Of a DNA stretch of 64,000 nucleotides, positions 19,464-31,375 are shown piece by piece. The stretch comes from Pisolithus tinctorius (Eukaryota > Basidiomycota > Agaricomycetes > Boletales > Pisolithaceae), in NCBI GenBank assembly GCA_024663395.1, contig JANFAH010000009.1, forward strand, positions 248,001-312,000. Direction: 5' to 3'. The stretch's first letter is position 1. Each line of letters opens with the position of its first letter. The position numbers and the translations under genes are program-made. The notes beneath the pieces are model-generated. The model saw only the letters and a list, made by a program, of their open reading frames with translations. It was not told the DNA's origin and ran no database searches.

Positions 19464-22400
19464 TCAAATGTGCGCCTATGCCCGGAGTATAGTGTAAAAT
19501 GTTATTCACGAGAGTGGACTGCATGTAGAGCTGATGGGAAGTTGAAAGATGGATGCAAAATCATCGCCAATAACCCCCTACAAGATACTTCATCAGTGGC
19601 GGAGCACAGAACAAAGAGACTATGTTGGCTTTGTGACTAACATGACAGTGACAGTGGGTCCTCCCGAAATAATTATCAGCAGACCCGGGTCCAGAAATGA
19701 GTCAATCAGAGCGCCCGGCCCGATATGAGTGGAGGATCGTCATCCTGTGCCAAAACCTCAGATGGTAGCAGTCATCGATCGTCCTTTAATTCGTGATTGT
19801 AACAATCGTTGTGCACTGATTAATGTTTTCAAGCATCGTGCTGTTGGCATAGATAAGGTCAGAAATAATCTCGATCATTGATGGGTCCGGGTCGAGCGGG
19901 AACGAGAAAAGCATCGAAGTGATCTCTTCCACTGCAAGTGGGTTCAGAGACGAGTTAGCTAGAATCATGCCAACAACATCACTCACAATTGATGGAGCTA
20001 TTTAAGCCCTTCAATGAATCACTCAGCCATTTCAAGAATTCATGCGACGGAGTAACAGGAGAATCCTCCACACGTGGTGTTGCAGCGGGTTTAGTAGGTG
20101 CCAGCGTAGCCGCCGATGTTCCTGGTCACGTAGTGGCACCGTGATGTCGAGGTACTGTAGCCAGAGGTCCTACAGCAACTGTTGAGCCAGGCGTAGTCGC
20201 CGCGGGTCGCGGGGGAGCAGCCACAGGTGTGGCTGGTTTACCGTTTGCCCCAATAGTTGACCATGCACCGCTGCCAGTATTCTGTGCACTAGGCGCAGTC
20301 TAGTGTAGTACTGTATCAGCAACAGAGAAACTGACAAGACAAATTAACACCAACCTTGAAGGTAGTCTCAGCGTAAGGCCGGCGGGCAGCAGCGGACGCC
20401 ATGCTCTCTCTCACTATTACCTTCTTCATCCTCTCCTCTTCCTCTTGGATCTCCTTCATTGACTTCTTTACGGTAGCGGTTGGTGCAGCGGTCATCCAAA
20501 CAGGCGCACTGGGGGTAACAGGCGTCGGGGGCTCCTTCGGTACTGTGGTATTTCTTCCTCCCGCTTGGGATGTCAGCAATCCCAGGATGCAGTAAACGGC
20601 TGGGCGTCTTTGGAATCGGAAGCAACGAGAGAAGTTGCGATGTTACTGCAGGCGCATTCTTGCTCCTTCTCAGAAGCCTTACGTGCCTCTGTCATCTTCG
20701 CCTCTGCCTCCTGAATCTCGCAAAAACTCATTGTCGCAGTAGGTTTCACCTTCCTCTCCTCGTCCGCAGTGGACCACACAGATTTTGGTGCAGGCAGGGA
20801 GATTGTAGGAACAGGAGATGGACCCTTGACAACGCTTGCTGGTGTACCCTTTGGCACAGTAACTGATGCATGAGCGTCATGTGCTGTTGACTTACGGCTA
20901 GGTTTGCTTGTCACTTGGGGATTGCTACTGGGGGGGACCGGTTGAGATGCTGGTATTGGAGCTGCAGACGCTACTGGAAGCTCATCCGCCGGTGTCTGCA
21001 GGACGGGAGGAGTAGGGACTCCTCCATCAATAGGAGAACCAGCAATGAAAACATCCCTCTGTGCCTTGCCCATCAGGGATCTCTTTCCATCTGTCATCGG
21101 TACCCCCCAAAGACGCTGTCAGCCAAGGAGATGGGTCCTTCAGTTGAGGTACAGCCTGAGGAGGCTGAATCGGTCGAGCCCAGTTAAATCCTTGCTGAGC
21201 TTGAGCCGACATCACAGCCGGTGATGAGGTAGCAGAGGTGTCAACTGTTCTCGTATGGCAGACAGGAGATGGGTCAGGCCAGGGTGATGTACCACTATTA
21301 GCTTGTACGGCAGAGGTTGGAGGTGAGATACGTGAGGGGATACTGAGGGCTGCATCAACGCCTCTCCAAAGGGTGACACAGCCTGATGTTGCGCAGAGGG
21401 TGGGAATGAGGCAGACAGCTGGGAGTACTGGGACCGAGTCGGAGAATTGTACTGCAATTTGCTGAGACCATTAATCATGCCATTACTAAATGTTATTCCA
21501 TTGGCCTCAATAACCTGTTTTGCAAATGGAGGGTGTTGGTGACTGCCAAGGCCACCCATGTTGTTGTACGGTGCATCGTTGGACAGCTCCTGGTTGAATC
21601 CATGGACTTGGGTCATGGGAATATTGGGACCTATCATATTCAAGGTTATGCTGCTATAGCCATCGGTGAAGGGATGTCGTTCATTCGTGCTGAAGCCCTG
21701 GTTCATTGGGCTGAGACCTGCCGACCACGGTGTTCCTTCGTTGTAACGGCCAAATGTATCAAGCGAAGTAGCCCTGCCAGGTGTCCTGTTACTGAACGGT
21801 ACCCTGTCACCGGAGTATGCACTACCTCCGCCTCTACTGCCAAATACTGTTGGGTCCAGCGAGCCATCACCAAATGTGGCAGCTCCCAAGGATGAGGACG
21901 GAGAGTCTGAAGGAGAGGCATTACTGAGGTATGACGGATCCACGGGCATGCTTCGTACTGCCCGTTGTGGTACAGGTTGGTGACCATCAAAGGTGCTATG
22001 TTCATGGGCAGGAGAGTAGCCGTGAGGTGACTCCGTGTGGAGAGTCAATCCCGGTGAACCAGGAACTGAGAGTGGCTGCGAAAGAAAGACTTTTCCTCCA
22101 TTAGAGCATCGCTCAAGAGCTGCAACAGGAATCCATTCGACGTCCAAATATGTGCATTTCATGAGTAACTCGGGGGTAAAGTAACCTTCATCAAACTACT
22201 TCTGCATAACATCAGCGTGGAATGGACCTACAAGATGAGGGTAAGAGCATCGAACACTTTCCAAGGGTCAGACAGACCTTGCACTTGACCCTGAGGATCC
22301 AGTTACCGGAGCGCTAGTAGCCGTTGTGATTTGCAGGCTCATATCCAAATTGTTTGGTTCTCCCAAGTTCATATCAGCAACACCCTGGACAACAGAAGTG

Positions 22401-22835
22401 CCAATAGATGTGGATGGCTGACTATCATCTGCAGACACTGCCCGAGACCGATCTGGACTGGCTGACGGGAGTTGTTGGTTTGTTCCCGGTGAGGTCACCT
22501 TCATCAACATCCAAGGGAACATAAACCTCCTCTTCTTTGGTGTTTGAATGCCTCAACTCCACATCTTTGCCCTCCGGCCATGCTGGAGTACCAGCTGTTC
22601 CAACGAGACTCGCAGAAGGACATCTCCTCGACCAAGAATCCCCATTATTGAGAACACCATCGAAACCAGAACCAAATGTACCCATTCTATTGTGCAGGGA
22701 AGAAAGTGCCTCACGAGGGGAGGCCAATGAACTACCCTGCATGTTGGACAGTGACAACTTTCGAGGCATCAATGCAGGTTGATCTTGATCAACAAACAAA
22801 TGCGTGTCAGACTAACAAGAGAGCGAAAACCAGCT
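19464..22835 (-). repeat. Arm A of a large inverted duplication
   Basis: Its reverse complement matches 60627-64000 nearly base for base, with scattered substitutions and a few indels. One boundary is inside a GYF-gene intron at 22835/60627; the other lies beyond the window, because arm B is cut at 64,000. Arm A continues outward into the 5' exons of the GYF gene, so A is the ancestral location and B the derived copy. Confidence 0.93.
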
Positions 22836-23406
22836 AGAATTCACCTGCGCTTTCCCTTCTTCTGCCCATCATCAGGCTAAAGCGGTCGCGCACTGGACCA
22901 CCCCTGCCACCTACATGGTTCACTCTGGGTCTATCGGATGTCGAAGACAAAGCGTTTACTAAATCACTTGGTTGATGCCGACGAATTTCAGAATTCAGTG
23001 GCCCCGCAAACAGCTACATGTCCGTGAGTGAAAAGTGCATGACATACTTTACAGGTTTTCATCTGACCTTCTTCTCGGCCTCGTCCATTTTGCGCAGACT
23101 CGCAGGTTCACTGCCAGCTTCATGTACTATCCCCTCCCATCGCTCTACTTCGAGTCCCAGACCGCCCTTCCCTCCACCTTCTTTGTAAATCCTGAGCACC
23201 TCTTCCTTAGTGTATCCGAATGGATGGGATTCATCGTGTCCCTCCTGCTCCTGTACTGTTGAGGTGACGAGAGAAGAATAAGTTGATACAGTAGATTGGT
23301 GTGTAGCTGGTACGTCACTGCTGTCAACCTGTGCAACCAAGTGTGTTACATAACAAGGTGGCATCGTTGCCCCTGGGCACCTGCTGCTTTGAGCTTCAAG
23401 TAGCAC
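19786..23406 (-). pseudogene. GYF-domain protein gene, copy A (disabled)
   Basis: GYF proteins bind proline-rich peptides and act in mRNA translation, decay and trafficking (Smy2/GIGYF relatives). The first exon (to 23,059) carries the conserved fungal N-terminus: GYTKEEVLRIYKEGGGKGG, then GLEVERWEGIV and GSEPASLRKM. A 57-bp intron follows and then LFAGPLNSEIRRHQ. The GYF domain is at 22196-22299 with DPQGQVQ, a 50-bp intron, GPF and FDEGYFTPELL, followed by WIPVAAL and KVFLSQP. Its conserved aromatic positions are stops: TAA at 22303-22305 and TAG at 22196-22198. Further frameshifts occur near 21,321 and 21,057 relative to copy B. The C-terminal block (HEFLKWLSDSLKGLN, FPLDPDPSMIEIISDLIYA) is preserved. 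Confidence 0.88.
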
Positions 23407-24222
23407 ACTGGCATCAAGGTTCTAGCGATCGCAGTATTCTATCCATCGCGGTGATTTTTGTTTGTTCATGTACGGTACACACCCAAAATGGGACTTGTTT
23501 GTCTATGTGTCCGATCCGCACAGAAAGCCAACAATGGGTGACCTTGCATGCAGCAGGATGATGGAATCTACATGACAATCCAGCTGTGACCAGTTCTTCG
23601 AGCAACATATTCCAGGGGTAGCAAGGAATGTGAGTTATGTGCCAAGTTACTCCTGCCGGTACACAAGTTTCGCGCTGCAGCACCCCGCTATTAGTCCCTT
23701 TGCTATTGACGACACTGGAATAGTTGCCAATACACAAATTGGACTGCTTCATGTGCTTTATCACAAAGCGGCATGCAGGCTCTGCCTCATGGGATTCCTT
23801 CAATGTCTGTGGCTCTTTGTGTTGGCATAGTAATTGGTATTGGTACGTATCTTTTGTGCATTCAGTTTGAGCCTTTATGACCTTTTTTCCTCGGGTGAAA
23901 TGCGGGATCGCCGGTATGCTTTATTCATGGAATATTCACCATGGTTAGAATGGTTTTAAAGGCCAATTTTTCTTGTGTGGCTACTCTGTGTGTCTTTCTC
24001 CCCTCGTATCCTCACATCTTCAGCACTCAGTTTTGTGGCACCTTGGCAACTAACTTGGCTCGATCAACATGGAATGTGATGATGGTGATTTTGTCGTGAT
24101 CCCTCCCTGTTGGTCAGTGGTATCAGAGCCCGAAGTTGAAAATATCTCAATCATTGGACCATTGGTTCGTCTCGTCGCTTTTCGTCACATGTTTGCAGCC
24201 TGAAAGTATGGATCCCAGATGG
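23407..24222. other. Upstream region of GYF copy A, no gene recognised
   Basis: Short frames on both strands (23414-23803 minus, 23630-23830 plus) have no recognised domain. A TGGTATCAGAGCC sequence at 24118-24130 resembles a retrotransposon primer-binding site but has no supporting LTR. Confidence 0.4.
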
Positions 24223-24720
24223 ATGTGAACACTGCATTGCACATAGAGCTTGCTACCGCCAAGAAACACTTCCAGGAGTTTGTACATAGAGTAAGAACTT
24301 ACTTTTCTATGCAAATTCAAAATCAGTAACAGTCACAAGGTGGTTACTTTAGCGGAGAACAGCATGTACTGCAGTATATGCTGCAAAGTTCTTCATAGAC
24401 CAGTCGTGTGAGTTAGTTTATGTGTTAACACGAAGGCTGTTAATGACTTATGTAGGCTGCGCGATTGTGGACATACATACTGCTGCTCATGTTTGCAGAG
24501 TCACTTCGCATATGGGGCAGGTAGAGACCCACTGTTACAAAACAAGTGCCCGATGTGCTGCAAGCCTGCAATGACTGCACCTGTAACCGCCTTCGCCCTT
24601 GAGAGGTTCTTGGATGGCATGGATGTCATTGCACAGGACATGCAAGAGGTGTTCTCTTCAGATGAATGCCTTGCTTTATCACGGATGGAACAGTTCATTC
24701 ACAACAGTAGGGATGCGTGA
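24223..24720 (+). CDS. Small RING-finger protein (putative E3 ubiquitin ligase)
   Basis: A RING finger binds two zinc ions and recruits an E2 ubiquitin-conjugating enzyme. The exon at 24,360-24,411 gives CSICCKVLHRPV, and a 49-bp intron ends TATGTAG near 24,458. The next exon gives LRDCGHTYCCSCL and then NKCPMCCKP, completing a C3HC4 pattern: C-x2-C, C-x-H, C-x2-C, C-x2-C. It ends with FALERFLDGMDVI and a short helical tail to the TGA at 24720. A first exon from the Met at 24223 (MDVNTALHIELATAKKHF) is open and ends at GTAAGAA; the acceptor that keeps frame is uncertain, so the N-terminus is tentative. Total about 120 aa, small for this family. Confidence 0.65.
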
Positions 24721-24924
24721 ATACTGAGTATGGCTTGCAATGTATTGAGGTAACTAGAGTAATTACATCCTGAGTACATCCCAATTCTCTTGGTCGTAAT
24801 AATAATGCATCATAACTATGCAACCTTGTGTGGGGACAGCTAACCGTCGACCAGAATTATATCAATCCTGGAAAGAACCAGTTCTGGAGATTGGCTCACG
24901 GGATCAACGTGACAAATGTGATGC

Positions 24925-27900
24925 CTACCTTATCCAGGGATTGTACATACAATATATCCCCCCCCCTTCATTTATGGGTATTTTTGCAGAGGCGAAGTGG
25001 CACACTATATCCGTGCTAGTTATCAGCAATGCATCAGGAAGAGTGCTCGTGGAGACGCAATATATTCCCGCATCTGGGAAGGCCGCATATACGTTGGCAA
25101 GTATGAACTCTTCTGATAATTCAGCATATCGAGCCACGATAAAGAACATCTGCGCTGCCTTCTGCCCACTAGTTGTCGTTCTTGCATGGTAGAAAATATG
25201 CCAAATTATTCCGGCTGTGAGCCCACCATCGACCCAGAAGATGACACGGCTGTTGGGGGGAGACTTGGATTCCACTGAAAACGACTCTCCACGCCAACTA
25301 ATAGACTGGCGAGGATAGGCATAGGGCCTAACACCTTTGGTCACGTCGTAGTTGCTTGCATGTCTTAAGAGCCATTCGTTGAGGAGGCGGCAGTCATCCT
25401 GATCCAACGGTTTGAGATCCAACTTGCTGCAATTTGCACCCTGCTCCACTTCATCCAACAATCTGTCAAACGACAACATATCATTGAATAAAGTTCCCTG
25501 CATATTGGTCTGAAAGATATGATCAAAGTCGAGAAGCAGACTCATTGCCTCGTGAGGCATGGACTTGGAAGATAACAAAGCCCGCAGATGTTGACCCATG
25601 CAGAAACAGCGCAGCATAGTCTGCTCCATTTCGCCTATCATGTGGTTTTAGCCTTATAATCCAGTAAAACTGTACTGCGTGCTTACCATGTTTTCCATTA
25701 GTTGGGATCTTCTGAAGCATCCCATTATACCTTTCAAATGGAAAGCACCTCCAAGCATGAACTGGGCTGAAATCCTCAAGGAGTTCTGCAAGATGAAGAC
25801 AGATGTGGTGGGTAGGCGAGAGGCAAAGACCTGGATAGAGATCCAGTAACGTCTGCAAGTACCGCTTCATATAGGATTGATACTTGGATATGTGGTCAGG
25901 CGTCATGGTACGCATCATAACTAACCTGGTTGCTGAGACTAAGTCCATGAAGTTGGCAAACATCTTGTACTCAACGGAATGCAGATCTTTCGTCCCCCAG
26001 AGGCGACTGAGGGTGAATGGAAGGTTAATTGTAAACAGAGTTTGATATTGATCAGCAGACAGTTTTCCATTCCGAGCACTCCCGACTCCTCGTGACACAG
26101 GGGCGACCCAGGAAGGGAGAGATAAGCCATCCATATCCTCCCAAATGGAGGCCAGGGTGGTGCGGCCGAGTACTCTCGTCTTCTTAGCTTTCCTTTGTTG
26201 CTGGCGCTTGCTTGCCTTCGGTGCGTGTGTCTCCACCAAACAACCGTCCTCGTCCACAATGCCTGTCTTTTTTCGCTGAGACCGTCCAACGACAAAATAC
26301 TGTGAGTGCTCAGTTCGTGAGGATGAGGCGCCACAGACATACCCGATCGTCCAACATCCCGGCCAATTCGAACTTAGAAAGTCCATCGTAAGACGGACGA
26401 TCACTTGTTTCGCAGGCACTCTCACTCTTGCCAAGCCTCGCAACACAAAGCGCGACCAGAGAAGCCTTACGAAGTTGACATAGCGCTTTCGTGCCTGTCA
26501 TGGTCTCCAACACTGCTAGTGCTTCCTCAAGTCCATTTTCACGTGGGATCTCCATTTGAGGTTGAACGCAATCCATAGAGCCTAGTGAATGGTTGGGCTG
26601 TCCTCGGAAAGTGTCCAATTTGTGGTTACCCAATTCAGTTGGATTCGCAGCATCTATTTGCTTGCACTGTATGTCACAACGATGAAATGAGTCAATGAGT
26701 TTGCAGACAAGATATTTGAATGGGAGGAGCATACAAGGTCATTTACCAGCTCCTCTTTTACTTGTGCAGTGTAGTAAGCGACTCACTCTTCCACACTGGG
26801 TGGCTTCCCAGATACAGATGGAATGGGAAGTTTCAGGGAACACAGGAACACCAGCATGGCTTTCTTGAGGCGCATTAAAGTCGAGCGACTAGGAGTTTTG
26901 TGCAGCAGATTCAAAGCCTTTTCTCTCTCACCTTCCAGTAGATTAAGAGCACAGCATATTAAACGGTCATCGTCATCGGTCAGGCCCCCTGGTGTGCGCA
27001 TGGGGGTCGCATAGTGAATGGAGGGAATGTCATTAGGTGCTAGCAGAACATTTGGTTTTTCTACGACATCAGGCGACTGAGACTGATCTGGAAAAAGGGA
27101 AGTTCCATCGACGGACAATAAAGCATTTGGTTCATTGGTGGTTGCAGCGGGTGTGCCAGAGTCGGAAGCTGCATGGGTCATATCTGCTTCTTTGTCCCAG
27201 TCCATCTGATTTCTCTGCGAAAGAAATGGTATTCAAAAAGATTCAAGAAAGGGCGCACGAATTGGACTCACGAAACTGATTAGTTGTTTAATGAGCCTAC
27301 CTTTCTTGCCACTGAAATGGATTTGAAGCTCCTGACACATGAAGCGAAGCACAGGTTTGCTCAATTTTTGCAGGTCCTTGACCGTTCCGGATCGGAGAAT
27401 GTGAAGACCACTTTGGATTTGGTCATACGACGGAGGCTGGTTCATTATGAGTTTGTCATACGTTGCTCCGAGACCATCGTCAAGCTGGTCGTCCATTCCC
27501 CACACTTCGCGACAATGCTTCTGAATGAGGACAAGTAGGAAAGTGTGCATCGAGTCAAGGACAATGAACTTTCGAGGATCCCAGTATGGCAGTTGGAGGA
27601 GTTCTGACCATCATATGCCATACTCCTCGTAGAGCATGCAATGCGCAGTTTCGGAAGGTGCATCCCTCCATTGTCGTGCAATAGATAAGTGTTCTTCTCG
27701 GGTCATGCGTGGCCACATCGACTCATCGAAATTCTCTATGTCTTGCAGCCTCATGCGGCAGTAGGAGCAGCAATTAGTGGATGTGTAGGAGGCATATCCA
27801 GCCATCTGACGAGCAGCAGGGAGATCACAAACCAGTGGCACAAGTGCACATCAAACTGTGTGGCCTGTGGGATGAAAGGTTGTTCTGGAGAATCGGATCC

Positions 27901-29588
27901 CATGGTGCCAGGCAGTAAGAAGATCATCTACCAGCGGTCGAAGAAGGTGGTTGATTTGGTGGAGGGAAGGTTCATATGGTCCCGGAATGATCCTGGCAAG
28001 GAACATATTCTCAGCTTTGTAGCAGATCTCTGGAGGAAGGTTAAGGCATATCATATAAATCGCACCGCAAGAAGCTTTCTTCCCAGCTTGTTTCCTTTGG
28101 AAAGGGTTGAAGCCATCCATATTGAGGCTAAAGATGTATTGGCCTTCACTACAGTCAGGTGAGATAAATCGCCGTCCATCTGGGCCCAGGAATTTTTGCA
28201 GAGCAGGTGCGTCCCATATATCCCAATAGACGCCAGACGTCTCCTGTCCACCTAATACTATTGGGTTCTTCTCCAAGTACTTTTCAATCTCCGGTCGTGA
28301 ATGAAGGCGGCCAAGCCACTCCTTAAAGTTATGATAAACGTAGAGCCGTGTTGGAGGGTACCCATGGGGGTCATCTATCTGCCCCCCTCTGGTCAGTTGC
28401 TTTCGCAGTAGCCGCTGACATACTACACTAGATGGGGTGTCCTGATTGGTGCAGCGTTCAGGGAAGGACTCTAGCGGGTAGCAGCTGAAGCACTTGGGAC
28501 AACAAACAAACTCCTCTGTGATGGGGGAGAGAGAGAGAGCATCTACAACTGATCTTATATCCCAGGGAACGCTATCCACAATATTGGAAGCCTGTTCGGA
28601 GGATGGCTGTCCAGAGGGCACCGACTGCATTGGAAGTGATAGTTTGAGCAACAATCGCAGGCCAGACAGTACGAACGTGCAGTGATCCATTGAAACACCA
28701 CACAGGAGGTGGAGAACCGCAGCAATTATGTGCATGAGGAGAGAGATGGGATCAAAAAATTGGAGTAGTGTGAAGTAACGTTCTGGATATGGCAAGATGA
28801 ATAGCTTATCGCATTTTAGAGCTGAAAACCAACCTGTCTGGATGTCTGCAGAGGCATTGTGGGCACCATGACAGGTATACTGTTGCATCCATTCTTTGTG
28901 ATTCAACTCATGAAGGGAACGTATCTCATTTTTGGCTGCACTCTCTAGGACCCTGGCTTTCAAGCGTACATACACGTTAGGATGCAAAGACACATTTTGT
29001 GCCACAGTTAATGCACTGCACAACAATTCCTCATATTCGAGGATGTCAGGGTCTCCTTTTGTATCATGGGTTAGGGACAAAGGACCATCAATGGCATCGT
29101 CCACGCTCTCCGAGACAGTAGATGAAGGGGATGATGGGGCGCAGAAAACAGAAGGATACAGAGTATGCTTCTGCACATAGTGTCGTTTTTGTGCTGCCAT
29201 TCGATCGGACAGGTATTGCAAATACTGGAGAACATCTCCGTCGGGTGGTTCATGGGGCTGTTCCTCGGTCACAGCAGAAGCTTCATCTTGCAGAACCAAA
29301 GGCATACACAGTGGCCCAGCCGGAGATGGCATATCAGGATGATCGCGATGTGTGCCAAAACACGAAGAGCCTTCAGGGAATACCGTGTTAGGGACTGCGG
29401 AAGGAAAAAACTAGAGAACCAGTCGCACCAGCTGTAGCTCTTGCATTCTGTGCAGCACGATGTGCTGCATATTCCTTTCTCCTGAGGTGGCGTCCCCTCA
29501 CCGAGTGCCCAGTGACAGGATGAACAGTGGTGTGATCATAGCACTGCCAGCACAGGCAATGAAAAACCACACATGGATGCATTACCAA
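24925..29588 (-). pseudogene. Plavaka-type (CACTA superfamily) transposase, decayed
   Basis: In order on the minus strand: an N-terminal Cys/His block (CVVFHCLCWQC, 29388-29588); the long exon 27851-29332; the conserved transposase core SLNMDGFNPF, KKASCGAIYMICLNLPPE and IIPGPYEPSLHQINHLLRPL; CALVPLVCDLPAARQMAGYA; a zinc-binding CSYC region; WSELLQLPYWDPRKFIVLDS with MH; and HCREVWGMD. A linker with SAP-like units follows, then HHICLHLAELLEDF and AWRCFPFERYNGMLQKI, and a C-terminus with TDIVCHFASAKIP. DDE-type residues include the Asp of MDGF and of LDSMH. In-frame TGA codons at 27851-27853 and 27611-27613 sit where relatives have Arg (VRCALVP, VRWSELL), consistent with CGA to TGA. No terminal inverted repeats were located. 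Confidence 0.88.
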
Positions 29589-29600
29589 TCAACCTGTGTC
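24925..29600. mobile_element. Plavaka/CACTA-like DNA transposon remnant (ends not defined)
   Basis: The extent given is that of the transposase only. I could not identify terminal inverted repeats or a target duplication on either side. Confidence 0.7.
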
Positions 29601-30082
29601 AGAAACACTCAAACTTAGGCCACTCTGTAGAGATAATATTGTGACAAGCGCAGTATTTGGCAGCAGATCCAGATCCAGAAATGCTTATGTAACTTGTAGT
29701 GTTCTTCTATGATGTTGAGCTCTGGCTGTGGGAAAGTCTGTCGGAAAAAGCAAGGTCAGGTTTCCACACCTTGTGAGTTATTGGAACAAAGTGGCTGGCA
29801 TTATGACTCAATTCCAAGACTACACAGCGGTTCAGTGGGACTAGTAATTACATTTACAATAGACTAATGTCAGTTGTCAGTGATCGTCGCCATTTCAGCA
29901 GCTGTTGTTGCTGTCATCGTCCACAGCTGTCGTTGTGGTCGGCATTGTCCCAGCCGTCATGCTAGGACCAGGTTTAGTATGAGTGATACCAGCACTGGGG
30001 TTAGTTTGGGTGATGAGCACCTGCGCCAGTGCTGGAGTTGGTGACCGTAGCTGTGGTGGAAGGCGAGATGTTGGGATCTGTA
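29601..30082. other. Spacer, no gene seen
   Basis: It contains the second occurrence (29743-29790) of the 48-bp motif seen at 14017-14064. Otherwise nothing was recognised. Confidence 0.4.
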
Positions 30083-30732
30083 CTACGTGCCTGTATTTGT
30101 ACCAGAGGTTGAAGTGGCACTGGTACCGGGTGTAGGAGTGGCGCCTGTTTTGGAGATAGAAGGGGAAGGACCTTGGATGTAGCTGTGCATGTATGCACCT
30201 GGGGGGTCTTGCATGACAACGTCACCGGACCCGGTGCATTTTGTGGTGGCATTGGCATCCAATGCAGAAGGCGTGGAGGGCATCTCTTCATTGCACAAGT
30301 CGAGGAGTTTGTCGAGGGGGAGTTTGATGGTTGCCTGAAGATACTTAAGGCATGGTGAGATGTGGAAGAAGAGCATGCGATGTCTTCGCCATACTTCATG
30401 GGTGTGGTCACATTAGTGATAGGAGAGCTGGAAGACCGAAATTGTTGGAGAACAAAAAGGGGAATTTGAGAGTGGGTCATTGCGTAGCAAAGGACAGTGT
30501 TTTCACTTACGGGACGCTAGAGAGGAATCTTGGTCATTGTTGGAGTTGTCGCCCACAACAGAGTTGTGATTGGATGAACGAGTGGCCTGATGACCACGTC
30601 TAGCAGCGGAGGCATGTGAATCCTTGAATTCGGGACAGGGTTTGATATTGGGTTTGCTAAGGACATTGTTGGGAGCTGCAGGTGATGGCTGATTGACTGG
30701 GGAGGTGAACTGCATGTGTTTGATGGTGCCGG
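30083..30732 (-). pseudogene. Left (3') part of an ORF interrupted by LTR element 1
   Basis: On the minus strand, exon 30503-30732 (HMQFTSPVNQPSPAAPNN ... NNDQDSSLASRK) ends at a good donor (GTAAGTG or GTGAAA). A second open exon follows (KLPLDKLLDLCNEEM, DVVMQDPPGAYMHS). Removing element 1 and one CCGG joins 30732 to 37110 and lets an open frame run across: ASLHAKPG, then TIKHMQFTSP. The product is a Pro/Ser/Asn-rich protein that I do not recognise. Confidence 0.4.
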
Positions 30733-31197
30733 TGTAGGGAACGAGTTCAGGTTCCCTAGGAGAATCCGTCTTGGTCAGGAGTTTAGGGATGGAAGGACTT
30801 GTTTTATTTCTTGCCTTTGTTTTTGTGTTTGTACCCCTGGACTTGGTGACGAGCAGCCGTGTTGCTGACTAAGCACGTGTGCTGTGTTCGCGCGAGTTCA
30901 GTTTACCAAAAAAAAAAGTACATGTCACAGGCCCTCAGTAGCAGGGTGATTTTGACTCGCATTTCGGCGAGTTTTCGAAGTTAGATTTATTACTTTGGGG
31001 AGTACCCAAAGTGCCAGGAGGACTGGCAAGAGTATTAGACAGGCACAGCTAAGTATCTTTTTTTCTAGTTCGCATTTTTACATTTTTACTACACTTCTTT
31101 CTCCAGAGAGAACCTCCCTTTTGGGTCGAGCACAATAAACTCGCCCATTACTGACTATTACCATTATAGGTACATATCAATTTTACCTATTCCTACA
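30733..31197 (+). repeat. 5' LTR of element 1
   Basis: 465 bp with TG...CA ends and 6-8 bp imperfect terminal inverted repeats (TGTAGG / CCTACA). An A10 run is at 30909-30918 and a polyadenylation-like AATAAA at 31134-31139. Confidence 0.93.
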
Positions 31198-31215
31198 TCT
31201 GGAGCCCACCGCGAG
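31198..31215 (+). other. Putative primer-binding site of element 1
   Basis: TCTGGAGCCCACCGCGAG directly follows the LTR end. A PBS complementary to a tRNA 3' end should start with TGG, which occurs two bases in (TGGAGCCCACC). The corresponding tRNA was not identified. Element 2 has the same sequence with C to T in the CpG (CCGTGAG). Confidence 0.55.
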
Positions 31216-31375
31216 GGGGGTTCTGTCCAATTTGGGGAAAGAAGTCACCGTTTTATCACCGGACAAAGTCTTGGCTGGGTTGAGTTGGACAAGCTAAGTA
31301 TTCAGAGTCTTGATTCTAGCTACCATCTACTCTCAGGAATTCAGGAAATTTTCAGAGCTAATTTTCGAGCAACAA

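Noticed and set aside
24118..24130. TGGTATCAGAGCC, identical to a common LTR-retrotransposon primer-binding site; also at 12065-12077
   Set aside because: Neither site has a recognisable LTR upstream or Gag/Pol downstream. At 24118 it lies within an open reading stretch before the RING gene. A relic cannot be excluded but is not supported.
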